From positions 1-22,832 of the forward strand of contig CAZCJA010000037.1 in the NCBI GenBank assembly GCA_964499015.1: DNA of 22,832 bases, read 5' to 3'. Numbering within the stretch: the first letter of the stretch is position 1; each line of letters begins with the position of its first letter. Below the pieces are notes generated by a model. The model saw nothing but the letters and a program-made list of their open reading frames with translations. It was not told the origin of the DNA and made no database searches. A program made the position numbers and the translations under genes. Source of the stretch: CAZCJA01 sp964499015. GTDB lineage: Bacteria > Elusimicrobiota > Elusimicrobia > F11. Of this stretch, positions 16,122 to 22,651 are shown piece by piece.

Positions 16122-18395
16122 ATGCGCCGCTCGGTCCTCCTGTTAATATCCCTGTTCCTCGCGTTGCCCGCATTTTCCAACGAACCCAAGATCCGTTCTC
16201 TTCTCGTCCGCTATAAAGGCGCGCCCACGGTGGGCCGCGTGCTGGCCGCGCCCGCCGCTCCTCCGGCCGGCCGCATGCGTTCCGCGGCCGCCATGGCCCA
16301 GTTCAGCGCGGCAAGTTCCATTCTTTCCCGCACCGCGGTGGTGGATATTCCCGCCAATGCGGAGGTTAACGCCGAATTGGCCAAATGGAACGCTCGTCCC
16401 GACGTTGAATTTGTTGAGCCCAATTATCCGATGCGCGTCTCCTTCGTTCCCAATGACACGCGCTACAACGAGCAGTGGGCGCTAAAAAACACGGGGCAGG
16501 CCGGCGGAAACGATAGTTACGATCCGGGAAGCGGAACTGCGGGCAGCGACATCGGCGCCGAAGACGCGTGGGACATTGAGCAGGGATCGAATACCATTGT
16601 TGTGGCGGTCATTGATGCCGGCATTAACGTCGCGCATGCGGATTTGGCGGCAAACATGCTGTCCGGCAAAGATTTCGGCGACGACGACAACAACCCCGAC
16701 GATAATTGTTTTAACGCGACCCCGGCATTTAACGCGCGCGGCCACGGCACTCACGTCACCGGCATTATCGGCGCGGTGGGAAATAACTCTGTGGGTGTCA
16801 CTGGGCTTCACTTTGGCGGGAAAATTATGCCGCTCAAAGTCGCCAATAGCAATTGCGAGATTTTGACCGACGCAGTTGTTGATGCGATCGTTTATGCAAG
16901 TACCGCGGGCGCTCATGTCATTAATATGTCACTCGGCGGCGAAAATTCTGTCGCACTCAGTAATGCGATTAACACGGCAGAGGCAGCCGGTATTGTCATG
17001 GTTGCGGCCGCCGGCAACGAAGGAACGGAAGATTTTACGTTCAGCTATCCCGCGGCCAATTCCAAAGTCATTGCGGTCGCTGCAACAGACCGCACGGATC
17101 ATTTGTCCGGTTATTCCAATCGCGGGACGTGGATTACCATCTCCGCCCCCGGCACGGGCATATTGTCCACATTCCCAACCACGGTTCAGGCCAGCGGCTA
17201 CGGTTATTTGTCGGGGACATCAATGGCGTCGCCGATGGTGGCTGGGGCTGCCGCGCTGCTTCTCTCGGACAATCCGTCTTTAACCGCCGCACAGGTACGT
17301 GCGCGTTTGCTCAGCACGGCGGACAATATCAACGCACTGAATCCGTCGTATGTTGGCAAGATTGGCGCGGGCCGCCTCAATATTTCCAACGCGCTCTTTT
17401 CGATTTCATCGGTCAGCCCGTCGTCTGCGCCGAATTCGGGCTCGCTCGCCATTACAACCGTGACTCTTACGGGGTTTGGTTTTGCCGCTGGAATGACCGC
17501 GACGCTTGAGCGCGGCACGCAAACCATCACCGGCACCGGCCTTGGTGTTTCCACCGTCACCACATCGACTGTGACATTCAACGTGACGGGGCGTCCGGGC
17601 GGACGCTGGGACGTGGTTCTCGAAAAATCCGGCGGCGGCACGACGCGCTTGACGGAAGGCTTTCGCGTTCTCTCGCCGACGTTCAATTCGATTTCGATCG
17701 CGCCGTCGGTCAGCACCACGACCACGATCCAGACCGTCCAGGGCACGACCAACACGGTCGTTTGGCCTGTTGGAGTTGCCACCACAACTGTTGTTCTCGA
17801 CGTGGATGGTTCCACCGCGCCCATTAAAGCCACGTCGGTCGATCCCTTAACGAGCCTTCTCACTGGCACGGGCATTGAACTGAAAACCACACCGGCGCAG
17901 ACCAATTTATCCGTTCCCGTTACGCTGACCATCGGCTACCGCCAAGGAGACTTGTTCAATCCGGCCAACGAGTCGTCTCTCGTGATCGCCCGGTATGACA
18001 CCGTCAATCTGCGTTGGAAACCTCTTTCGTCGGTTGTTGATGCGGTCAATAATACCGTCACCGCGCAGACCGATCACTTAAGCACGTTCGCGATTTTGCA
18101 GGCCACCGCTGCGATTAATTTAAGCCGCGCGCTGGCCTATCCCAATCCATTCCGCGCGGAACTTGGCCACAGCCGCATTGTCTTTAGCTTCCTTACTGCA
18201 GGCGCGCAGGTGCGGATTTACGATGTGGCCGGCGGGCTCGTTCGTGATTTGACGGACGAAAACGGCGACGGACAAATTTATTGGGACGGCGTTAAGAACG
18301 ACAGCGGCGAGGACGTCGCCAGCGGCATCTATTTTTATTTGATCACCGACCCGGACGGGCGCAAAGAAAAAGGCCGCCTCGGAGTGGTCCGATGA
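16122..18395 (+). CDS. Secreted subtilisin-like (S8) serine protease with FlgD-Ig / T9SS-like C-terminus
   Basis: 757 residues. Signal peptide (about 1-20), an I9-like propeptide (about 22-105, ending near FVEPNYP), then the S8 catalytic domain (about 115-425). The catalytic triad is Asp165 (VAVIDAGIN), His208 (GHGTHV) and Ser367 (GTSMASP), with the oxyanion Asn299 (AAGNE); it should be active. An IPT/TIG-like Ig module (about 430-517) and a ZU5-like beta region (about 545-660) follow. The C-terminal domain starts at YPNPF (673) and contains YWDG...SGIYFY, a FlgD-Ig / type IX sorting-like module ending in LGVVR. The ATG at 16122 is chosen because it opens the signal peptide. The stop overlaps the second PorV-like gene (ATGA), which mirrors the pair at 3416-6276. 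Confidence 0.93.
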   Translation: MRRSVLLLISLFLALPAFSNEPKIRSLLVRYKGAPTVGRVLAAPAAPPAGRMRSAAAMAQFSAASSILSRTAVVDIPANAEVNAELAKWNARPDVEFVEPNYPMRVSFVPNDTRYNEQWALKNTGQAGGNDSYDPGSGTAGSDIGAEDAWDIEQGSNTIVVAVIDAGINVAHADLAANMLSGKDFGDDDNNPDDNCFNATPAFNARGHGTHVTGIIGAVGNNSVGVTGLHFGGKIMPLKVANSNCEILTDAVVDAIVYASTAGAHVINMSLGGENSVALSNAINTAEAAGIVMVAAAGNEGTEDFTFSYPAANSKVIAVAATDRTDHLSGYSNRGTWITISAPGTGILSTFPTTVQASGYGYLSGTSMASPMVAGAAALLLSDNPSLTAAQVRARLLSTADNINALNPSYVGKIGAGRLNISNALFSISSVSPSSAPNSGSLAITTVTLTGFGFAAGMTATLERGTQTITGTGLGVSTVTTSTVTFNVTGRPGGRWDVVLEKSGGGTTRLTEGFRVLSPTFNSISIAPSVSTTTTIQTVQGTTNTVVWPVGVATTTVVLDVDGSTAPIKATSVDPLTSLLTGTGIELKTTPAQTNLSVPVTLTIGYRQGDLFNPANESSLVIARYDTVNLRWKPLSSVVDAVNNTVTAQTDHLSTFAILQATAAINLSRALAYPNPFRAELGHSRIVFSFLTAGAQVRIYDVAGGLVRDLTDENGDGQIYWDGVKNDSGEDVASGIYFYLITDPDGRKEKGRLGVVR

Positions 18396-19339
18396 GGGCA
18401 TTCGCCTTCCGTTCATTCCTGTTTTTAGTTGCGTTCGCGGCGCTGGTACCACTGCGCGCGGAAAACGCGGGTGCCACCGGCGCGGCGTTTCTAAAATTGG
18501 GCGTCGGCGCGCGCGCGATGGGCATGGGCGAGGCGTATACGGCGGAGGCCAGTTCGGTCGACTCTCTTTATTGGAACCCGGCGGGACTTATCAATACGTG
18601 GCGGCCCACGCTTCTCGTTTCGTACAAGCCAATTGTGGAAGACACCGCGCAAAGCCAGGCGGCCTTGGCGCTCCGTCATAAAAACATCGGCTTTGGCGCC
18701 GGCTACAACGGCGTTTCGTATAAATCCATTGATGCTTATGATGATGGGGGAAATGAATTGGAATCGTATGACGCCGCCGATCATTCCGGCGTGGTGGGCG
18801 TGGCCATCGGATCGCAGAAGATCAGCGCGGGTTTAGTCGTCAAATTTATTCAGTCCAAAATCGCCGATGAATCCGCGAGCGCCATCGCGGCTGATGCGGG
18901 GATATTAATGGAAAGCCCGCTGTCGCCTTCTATTTTTCACGCGTTGGTCGTGAAAAACCTTGGGGGGGGAATCAAATTTTATGAACAGGAAGACGCCTTG
19001 CCGCTCTCGGCGACGCTGGGCAACTCGCTCAAATTTAAAAATCGCTACACGTTAACGCTGGACGCCATCTGGCGTTCTAAAGATAAAGCGGCCGGGGCGG
19101 CCGGTCTCGAATATTCGTTCAGCGGAGACCGCTTTAGCGGGCTCGCCTTGCGCGGCGGCTACAACACGGGGCGCAATGAGATCGATGGAATGTCGGGATT
19201 ATCGTTCGGGGCGGGCTTCGGCTTCGGTCCGGCGGCCATTGATTACGCCTGGGTGCCTTACGGGGAACTCGGCAACAGCCATGCGGTGAGCCTTTTGTGG
19301 AACCTTCCAAACATTAAGTGGCCTAAGAAAAAGAAGTAG
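18392..19339 (+). CDS. PorV/UPF0164-family outer-membrane beta-barrel protein (copy 2)
   Basis: 315 residues with a signal peptide (about 1-23) and the PorV/UPF0164 N-terminal signature FLKLGVGARAMGMGEAY (about 34-50), followed by NPAGL near residue 62. Regular amphipathic strands follow throughout, but the chain ends in a basic tail (IKWPKKKK) rather than a terminal aromatic residue, unlike copy 1. It is related to the protein at 5323-6276 by these motifs and by gene order. The ATG overlaps the protease stop by 4 nt, so the two are translationally coupled. It is inferred to be an outer-membrane acceptor or export partner for the protease. The stop is TAG, which also forms part of a TAGAAT sequence. 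Confidence 0.8.
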   Translation: MRAFAFRSFLFLVAFAALVPLRAENAGATGAAFLKLGVGARAMGMGEAYTAEASSVDSLYWNPAGLINTWRPTLLVSYKPIVEDTAQSQAALALRHKNIGFGAGYNGVSYKSIDAYDDGGNELESYDAADHSGVVGVAIGSQKISAGLVVKFIQSKIADESASAIAADAGILMESPLSPSIFHALVVKNLGGGIKFYEQEDALPLSATLGNSLKFKNRYTLTLDAIWRSKDKAAGAAGLEYSFSGDRFSGLALRGGYNTGRNEIDGMSGLSFGAGFGFGPAAIDYAWVPYGELGNSHAVSLLWNLPNIKWPKKKK

Positions 19340-19342
19340 AAT
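19314..19342 (+). promoter_or_regulatory. Promoter-like sequence before the tRNA-Leu remnant
   Basis: TTAAGT (19314-19319), a 17-nt spacer and TAGAAT (19337-19342), overlapping the end of the PorV-like gene. It lies 13 nt before the tRNA-like remnant. The TAGAATACCCAC stretch agrees at 10 of 12 positions with TAGTATTCCCAC upstream of the intact tRNA-Leu, so it may be part of the same duplication. Activity is uncertain. Confidence 0.3.
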
Positions 19343-19369
19343 ACCCACCTTCAATGCCGGCGTGGCGGA

Positions 19370-19384
19370 CCCGCCAAAGGCGGG
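19370..19384. repeat. Palindrome in insert 1
   Basis: CCCGCC-AAA-GGCGGG, a perfect 6-bp stem with a 3-nt loop, followed by the tail GCAAG. It makes up the 19-nt insert between tRNA-like nucleotides 14 and 15. Confidence 0.85.
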
Positions 19385-19397
19385 CAAGATGGCAGAT

Positions 19398-19655
19398 TTA
19401 TCCGCCGCAGGCGGACGCGCTAATTTCCTTCAGCCACTTTCTCCCCGCGCCACTTTTTAAAAACTTTTCTCTTTTCCTCGCATCGAGTGAATCTAATACT
19501 TTCTCCAGATAAATAATTTTCCATGGACCTTTGTTTCGGGTGGAGTAATTTCTATTGGAGTTGTGTTGGCGAAGCCGTTTATAGGCATTGCGGCTCATAC
19601 CGACATAGTGGACGGGGAATCGGGTGCTTTGGAGCACATAGACATGAAAAAACAT
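19398..19655 (-). CDS. Small GIY-YIG nuclease domain protein
   Basis: 85 residues, a single GIY-YIG domain of the UPF0213/YhbQ-like size class. The first motif appears as VYVLQS (near the N-terminus), the second as HYVG, then a conserved Arg (KRLRQHN), a YLE strand and an acidic helix DARKREKFLKSGAGRKWL carrying the likely metal-binding Glu. The ATG at 19655 is chosen because AGGAGGG lies 3 nt before it; a TTG five codons upstream is possible. That Shine-Dalgarno pairs perfectly with an upstream CCCTCCT. The C-terminal residues SASACGG and the stop are encoded by the tRNA-like remnant and palindrome. The gene follows tRNA-Leu on the same strand. It could be a repair nuclease or a homing-type selfish element; the context favours the latter. 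Confidence 0.85.
   Translation of the reverse strand: MFFHVYVLQSTRFPVHYVGMSRNAYKRLRQHNSNRNYSTRNKGPWKIIYLEKVLDSLDARKREKFLKSGAGRKWLKEISASACGG
19401..19415. repeat. Palindrome in insert 2
   Basis: TCCGCC-GCA-GGCGGA, a perfect 6-bp stem with a 3-nt loop, preceded by TTTA. It makes up the 19-nt insert between tRNA-like nucleotides 22 and 23. Read on the other strand it has the same layout as insert 1: N-CCGCC-NNN-GGCGG-5 nt tail. It also encodes the last residues of the GIY-YIG protein. Confidence 0.85.
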
Positions 19656-19658
19656 ACG

Positions 19659-19676
19659 CCCTCCTGGCAAGGAGGG
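19659..19676 (-). promoter_or_regulatory. Hairpin sequestering the GIY-YIG Shine-Dalgarno
   Basis: On the minus strand CCCTCCT-TGCC-AGGAGGG forms a perfect 7-bp stem with a 4-nt loop. It starts 5 nt after the tRNA-Leu discriminator base and ends 3 nt before the GIY-YIG ATG. The 3' arm is the Shine-Dalgarno, so folding should repress translation. There is no following T-run, so it is not a typical intrinsic terminator. Confidence 0.6.
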
Positions 19677-19681
19677 GAGAA

Positions 19682-19764
19682 TACCGGCGATAGGACTTGA
19701 ACCTACACGACCTATTGGTCACCAGATTTTGAGTCTAGCGCGTCTGCCATTCCGCCACGCCGGC
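19682..19764 (-). tRNA. tRNA-Leu (anticodon CAA)
   Basis: 83 nt. The acceptor arm GCCGGCG pairs with CGCCGGT (one G-U), with discriminator A and no encoded CCA. The anticodon stem CTAGA/TCTGG encloses the loop CTCAAAA, giving anticodon CAA, which reads UUG. The long variable arm TGACC-AATA-GGTC is typical of class II tRNAs. The T arm GTAGG-TTCAAGT-CCTAT is present. A minus-strand TAGTAT (19785-19780), 15 nt upstream, is a plausible -10. The gene is divergent from the IMPase gene and is followed directly by the GIY-YIG gene. Confidence 0.95.
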
Positions 19765-19794
19765 GCGTGTGAAGTGGGAATACTACAAAAAAGA

Positions 19795-19800
19795 TATAAG
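19795..19800 (+). promoter_or_regulatory. -10 element of the IMPase-family gene
   Basis: TATAAG lies 7 nt before the ATG at 19808, with no Shine-Dalgarno between. No good -35 is visible. The position implies a leaderless transcript, as at the 9654 and 9713 starts. Confidence 0.45.
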
Positions 19801-19807
19801 ACCTCGT

Positions 19808-20620
19808 ATGAACCAGATTGAACTCAATAAAGCCGCGGCGACCGCGAAGGACGCTCTCCTGCGCGCGGGTGCCATCCTGCGGCAGGGTTTTTCGCGCCGT
19901 CCCCGCGTGTCCTACAAATCTCCCGTCAATCCCGTCACCGAGATCGACTTGAAATCCGAAAAAGCCGTCATCTCGCTCATTCATAAACGCTTTCCCGATC
20001 ATGGCTTTCTCGCTGAGGAATCGAGCTATCTGGCGCGCAACGCGCCCGAAGCCAAACGCAAACCGTATCGCTGGGTGATCGATCCGTTGGACGGCACCGC
20101 CAATTATCTTCATGGGATTCCGGTGGCGTGCGTGTCCATTGCCCTCGAGCACAACGGCACGGTGTTGACCGGCGGGGTTTACGATCCGTTCCGCGATGAA
20201 TTGTTTTTGGCGACAAAAGGGCGGGGTGCGACGCTGAACGGCAAGAAAATCCGCGTCTCCAGCTGGCGGACGCTGAACCATGCCATGATTTTTACCGGCT
20301 TTCCCTACGACAATCCCACGCACATCAAAGAATACCTGCGCGGTTTCTCCCGGCTGATGAAGAAAGTGATGGGGGTGCGGCGTTTCGGCGCGGCTGCTAT
20401 CGATCTGGCCTGGGTGGCCTGCGGCCGCGCGGAAGGGTTTTGGGAGTACAAGCTCAAACCCTGGGACGTCGCGGCCGGCGTGCTGCTGATTGCCGAAGCC
20501 GGCGGGAAAGTAACTGATTTACAAGGAAAACCGTTGGATATCGCGGCCCCGGTCAAACTACTGGCGGCCAACCCCCATCTCCACCCGCAGCTGCTCCACC
20601 TGCTCGGCCGAAAATCTTAA
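19808..20620 (+). CDS. Inositol monophosphatase family protein (SuhB/IMPase-like)
   Basis: 270 residues; a metal-dependent phosphatase that typically hydrolyses inositol-1-phosphate or related sugar and nucleotide phosphates. The Mg-binding motifs are complete: Glu70-Glu71 (FLAEES), DPLDGT (92-97), and Asp220 in KPWDVAAG, followed by the usual AEAGG. The ATG at 19808 aligns with family N-termini and sits 7 nt after TATAAG; an upstream in-frame GTG at 19769 would add 13 residues. It is divergent from tRNA-Leu. The stop codon lies within the first of four CTTAA repeats of the downstream Pho-like operator. It could also be a SuhB-type RNA-polymerase factor or a fructose-1,6-bisphosphatase/NADP phosphatase; the sequence does not decide. 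Confidence 0.9.
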   Translation: MNQIELNKAAATAKDALLRAGAILRQGFSRRPRVSYKSPVNPVTEIDLKSEKAVISLIHKRFPDHGFLAEESSYLARNAPEAKRKPYRWVIDPLDGTANYLHGIPVACVSIALEHNGTVLTGGVYDPFRDELFLATKGRGATLNGKKIRVSSWRTLNHAMIFTGFPYDNPTHIKEYLRGFSRLMKKVMGVRRFGAAAIDLAWVACGRAEGFWEYKLKPWDVAAGVLLIAEAGGKVTDLQGKPLDIAAPVKLLAANPHLHPQLLHLLGRKS

Positions 20621-20672
20621 GCACTTCTTAATCTTGCCTTAAGGAAAACTTAATACACCCCTGTCATACTAT
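20616..20672 (+). promoter_or_regulatory. Four-repeat Pho-box-like operator with -10 element
   Basis: CTTAA occurs at 20616, 20627, 20638 and 20649, an exact 11-nt period on one DNA face. This is the geometry of PhoB/PhoP-type operators and matches the cyanobacterial Pho box (PyTTAA-containing 8-mers every 11 bp). A -10 TACTAT follows at 20667-20672, 13 nt after the last CTTAA, with no normal -35, as expected for an activator-dependent promoter. CTGTCATA at 20661-20668 also equals an E. coli Pho-box half-site, perhaps by chance. Confidence 0.6.
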
Positions 20673-20678
20673 GGACAT

Positions 20679-20747
20679 AGCGCAAGTGACTCGCGCACCG
20701 ATTTATAGGGGATCAGCTTAGGTTAGGGGGCTGATCCCCTTTTTTTT
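20679..20747 (+). ncRNA. Putative ~70-nt small RNA ending in an intrinsic terminator
   Basis: The predicted start is about 7 nt after TACTAT. The RNA would hold a small 5' hairpin (GCGC at 20680-20683 with GCGC at 20693-20696, or nearby registers) and the 11-bp terminator stem with its 12-nt GU-rich loop. No same-strand gene follows, so the terminator is not an attenuator. A 16-codon ORF (ATG at 20671 to TAG at 20721) overlaps, but its ATG lies inside the -10 element. No known RNA family was recognised. Confidence 0.4.
20707..20747 (+). terminator. Strong rho-independent terminator
   Basis: Perfect 11-bp stem AGGGGATCAGC (20707-20717) with GCTGATCCCCT (20730-20740), a 12-nt loop, and eight consecutive T at 20740-20747. 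It stops plus-strand transcripts from the Pho-like promoter and any read-through from the IMPase gene. On the minus strand, after ndk, the stem is followed only by TATAAAT, so it is a weaker terminator in that direction. Confidence 0.88.
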
Positions 20748-20751
20748 GCCC

Positions 20752-21288
20752 TTACGCGGGAAGTTCAGAGACAGCCGGAATCCGCGTCCAAACCTTCTTG
20801 CCGCCTTCCGACTTGGTCTCAAACAAGTCGCCCACCAGTTCATGAGGCTGAAACCAAAGTTTGATTTCGCGCTCCGCTTCGATGGGGTTGGCCGACGCAT
20901 GCACCACGTTTTCAAACACGCCCGCCGTTGTGATCCGCCCTAAACTGCCGCGCAACGTGTTCGGTTCCGCTTTTTCCGGGTTGGTGTTGCCGGCCAGCGC
21001 GCGGATCGTGGCGATTGCGTTGTCGCCTTCGTACACCAGCGCCATCACGCGTTCCGGGTTGCCGTTGGACGCGTGAAGCTTGCCGGTGATGTAGTCCAAA
21101 AGTTGGGCGTAGAAACCTTTGCCTTTGTGCGGAGCGTAATGCTCTTCGGCGAGGGAAAGGGGAACGCGGCGCAGGCTGGCGCCAACAAGGGTGAGTTTCG
21201 ATTCTTCGAGTTTGGTCAGGACCGGTCCGATCAACGAACGGCGCACGGCGTCGGGCTTAATAAGAACGAGTGTGGTTTGTTTGGACAT
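20752..21288 (-). CDS. ndk: Nucleoside diphosphate kinase (long form)
   Basis: Transfers the gamma phosphate of NTPs to NDPs through a phosphohistidine; cytoplasmic. 178 residues against about 140 for the common bacterial form. The N-terminal TLVLIKPDAV contains Lys11, and the phospho-acceptor is His130 in NVVHASANPIEAEREI. The usual HGSD sequence is HASA here. An insertion around residues 66-82 and a C-terminal extension after LVGDLF account for the extra length. A Shine-Dalgarno GGAGG lies about 10 nt before the ATG, and a minus-strand TACAAT (21327-21322) lies upstream. It is the third gene after a histidine kinase and an HD-GYP regulator on the same strand, but probably has its own promoter. 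Identification is secure. Confidence 0.94.
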   Translation of the reverse strand: MSKQTTLVLIKPDAVRRSLIGPVLTKLEESKLTLVGASLRRVPLSLAEEHYAPHKGKGFYAQLLDYITGKLHASNGNPERVMALVYEGDNAIATIRALAGNTNPEKAEPNTLRGSLGRITTAGVFENVVHASANPIEAEREIKLWFQPHELVGDLFETKSEGGKKVWTRIPAVSELPA

Positions 21289-21321
21289 GGGATGTTTCCT
21301 CCGGGTTAATTTAGGCGGAGG

Positions 21322-21327
21322 ATTGTA
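21322..21327 (-). promoter_or_regulatory. -10 element for ndk
   Basis: Minus-strand TACAAT, 33 nt before the ndk ATG and inside the 51-nt gap after the HD-GYP gene. No convincing -35 is visible. Unlike several other units here, it leaves room for a leader carrying a Shine-Dalgarno. Confidence 0.4.
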
Positions 21328-21339
21328 GCAGTTTGGAGG

Positions 21340-22647
21340 CTACGCTTCGGGTTCGGGATCGGGGGGCAAAGGCGCGGCCGGTTGGATTTTTCCGGTGAGG
21401 CGCGGCGGCACGGGCCCTTGATAGTAGTTGTAAAACGTCTGCAGCATGCGGAGCTGCTCTTTGCTCGGGGCATCGGCGGAGCAGGCCTGATAAACCGATT
21501 CCACATTGAAGCCTTCCAATTCGACCAGGCCCAATTGGTCCACTTTGCTTAAGTTATCGGCCATATGGATTTTAAGGAAGTTGGCCAGGTTCACCTGAAA
21601 GAACGCTTCCACGCAGCGCGGGTCGAAGTGGCCGCCGGACTCGCGGCGAATGATGCCGATGGCGTCGCAGATGGGCATGGCCGTGCGGTAGTGGCGTTTG
21701 GAGGTGATGGCGTCCAGCACGTCGGCGACCGCCAGAATACGCGCCAAAAGATGGATGTTTTCGCCTTTCAAATTGCGCGGGTAGCCGTTGCCATCGAATC
21801 GTTCGTGATGGCTGGAAGCGATCAGCGGCACTTCCGCCAAGTTGGATTTGAATTTAAATTTCGACAACAGCTCAAAGGTGCCGTGCGCGTGCCCTTGGAT
21901 TTCGTGGTATTCGTCGGCCGTGAGCGACCCTTCCTTGCACAGGATTTCCTGTTTCACTTCGATTTTGCCCAGGTCGTGCATGAGCCCCGAATAGCGGAGT
22001 TTTTCCAAATCGTCCGAACTTAAGCCCATCACTTTGCCGATTTCCTGCGCGTACTGCGTGACGCGGAACGAATGGCTATAGGTGAGCGTGTCGCGCTGGT
22101 CGATGGCGATGGACAGCACCTCGAGCGTCGATTCAAAATTTTTCTTCAGCTCTTCGTAGAACTTGAGCGTCATGTTTTGCGCTGAAAGAAGCTGAGTGGT
22201 GCGCTCTTTGACTTTGGTTTCAAGCTGGGAATTGAGCTCGCGCAGCGCTTCCGACATGGCTTTGTTCTCTTCGATCAGGCGTTGGTGCTCGAGCGCCTGA
22301 TTGAGCAGGCATTTGATCTGCTCGATGTTGGCCGGTTTGAGAATATAGGCGGAGGCCCCTGCGTTCAGCGCGCCGATCGCGTATTCGGACTCGGCGAACC
22401 CCGTCATCATAATGACGGTGATGTCCGGCTGGTCCGACTTGAGCGCTTTCAGAACGTCGATGCCGGTGATGTCCGGCATTTTAATGTCCAGAAGCGCCGC
22501 CGCAAATCTCTGGTTTTCCGCCGCCTTCAAGGCGGCGTTTCCGCAGTCGGCGGAAACCACCTCGTACCCCGATCGCTTGAGGATGCTCTCCAGCGTGATC
22601 CGCTGGCCTTTATTATCGTCAACAAGAAGTATGCGATCGTTGGGCAT
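21340..22647 (-). CDS. Response regulator with HD-GYP output domain (RpfG-like)
   Basis: 435 residues. An N-terminal receiver (about 4-120) has Asp10/Asp11, phospho-acceptor Asp54, Thr82 and Lys104. A long coiled-coil helix (about 120-172) joins it to an HD-GYP domain (about 175-375). Metal/catalytic residues include His192 (YSHSFRV), His224-Asp225 (MHDLGK), His253 (HAHG), His280/His281 and the GYP motif HHERFDGNGYP (280-290); all are present. A c-di-GMP phosphodiesterase controlled by phosphorylation is expected. The C-terminal ~60 residues end in a Pro-rich tail. The ATG at 22647 has GGAGG 9 nt upstream, inside the kinase stop region. It forms a two-component pair with the partial kinase just upstream. 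Confidence 0.94.
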   Translation of the reverse strand: MPNDRILLVDDNKGQRITLESILKRSGYEVVSADCGNAALKAAENQRFAAALLDIKMPDITGIDVLKALKSDQPDITVIMMTGFAESEYAIGALNAGASAYILKPANIEQIKCLLNQALEHQRLIEENKAMSEALRELNSQLETKVKERTTQLLSAQNMTLKFYEELKKNFESTLEVLSIAIDQRDTLTYSHSFRVTQYAQEIGKVMGLSSDDLEKLRYSGLMHDLGKIEVKQEILCKEGSLTADEYHEIQGHAHGTFELLSKFKFKSNLAEVPLIASSHHERFDGNGYPRNLKGENIHLLARILAVADVLDAITSKRHYRTAMPICDAIGIIRRESGGHFDPRCVEAFFQVNLANFLKIHMADNLSKVDQLGLVELEGFNVESVYQACSADAPSKEQLRMLQTFYNYYQGPVPPRLTGKIQPAAPLPPDPEPEA

Positions 22648-22651
22648 GGGA

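Larger units (their letters stand above)
19356..19422 (+). pseudogene. tRNA-Leu 5' remnant split by two palindromic inserts
   Basis: Reads GCCGGCGTGGCGGA (19356-19369), a 19-nt insert, ATGGCAGA (19389-19396), a second 19-nt insert, and CGCGCTA (19416-19422). Joined, the three blocks equal nucleotides 1-29 of the tRNA-Leu gene on the opposite strand (19764 down to 19736), with no mismatch and no missing base. The rest of the tRNA is absent. The remnant is inverted relative to the intact gene, and the GIY-YIG gene lies between them; its last codons and stop run into the remnant. Confidence 0.75.

Noticed and set aside
17204..17932. 242-codon minus-strand ORF opposite the subtilase
   Set aside because: A shadow of the Thr/Val-rich Ig region; repetitive Val/Thr/Pro composition and no start signal.
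20671..20721. 16-codon ORF as a leader peptide for attenuation
   Set aside because: Its ATG lies inside the -10 box, and no same-strand gene follows the terminator.
20707..20747. Stem-loop as mainly the ndk terminator
   Set aside because: The T-run is on the plus strand; in the ndk direction only a short mixed A/T tract follows the stem.
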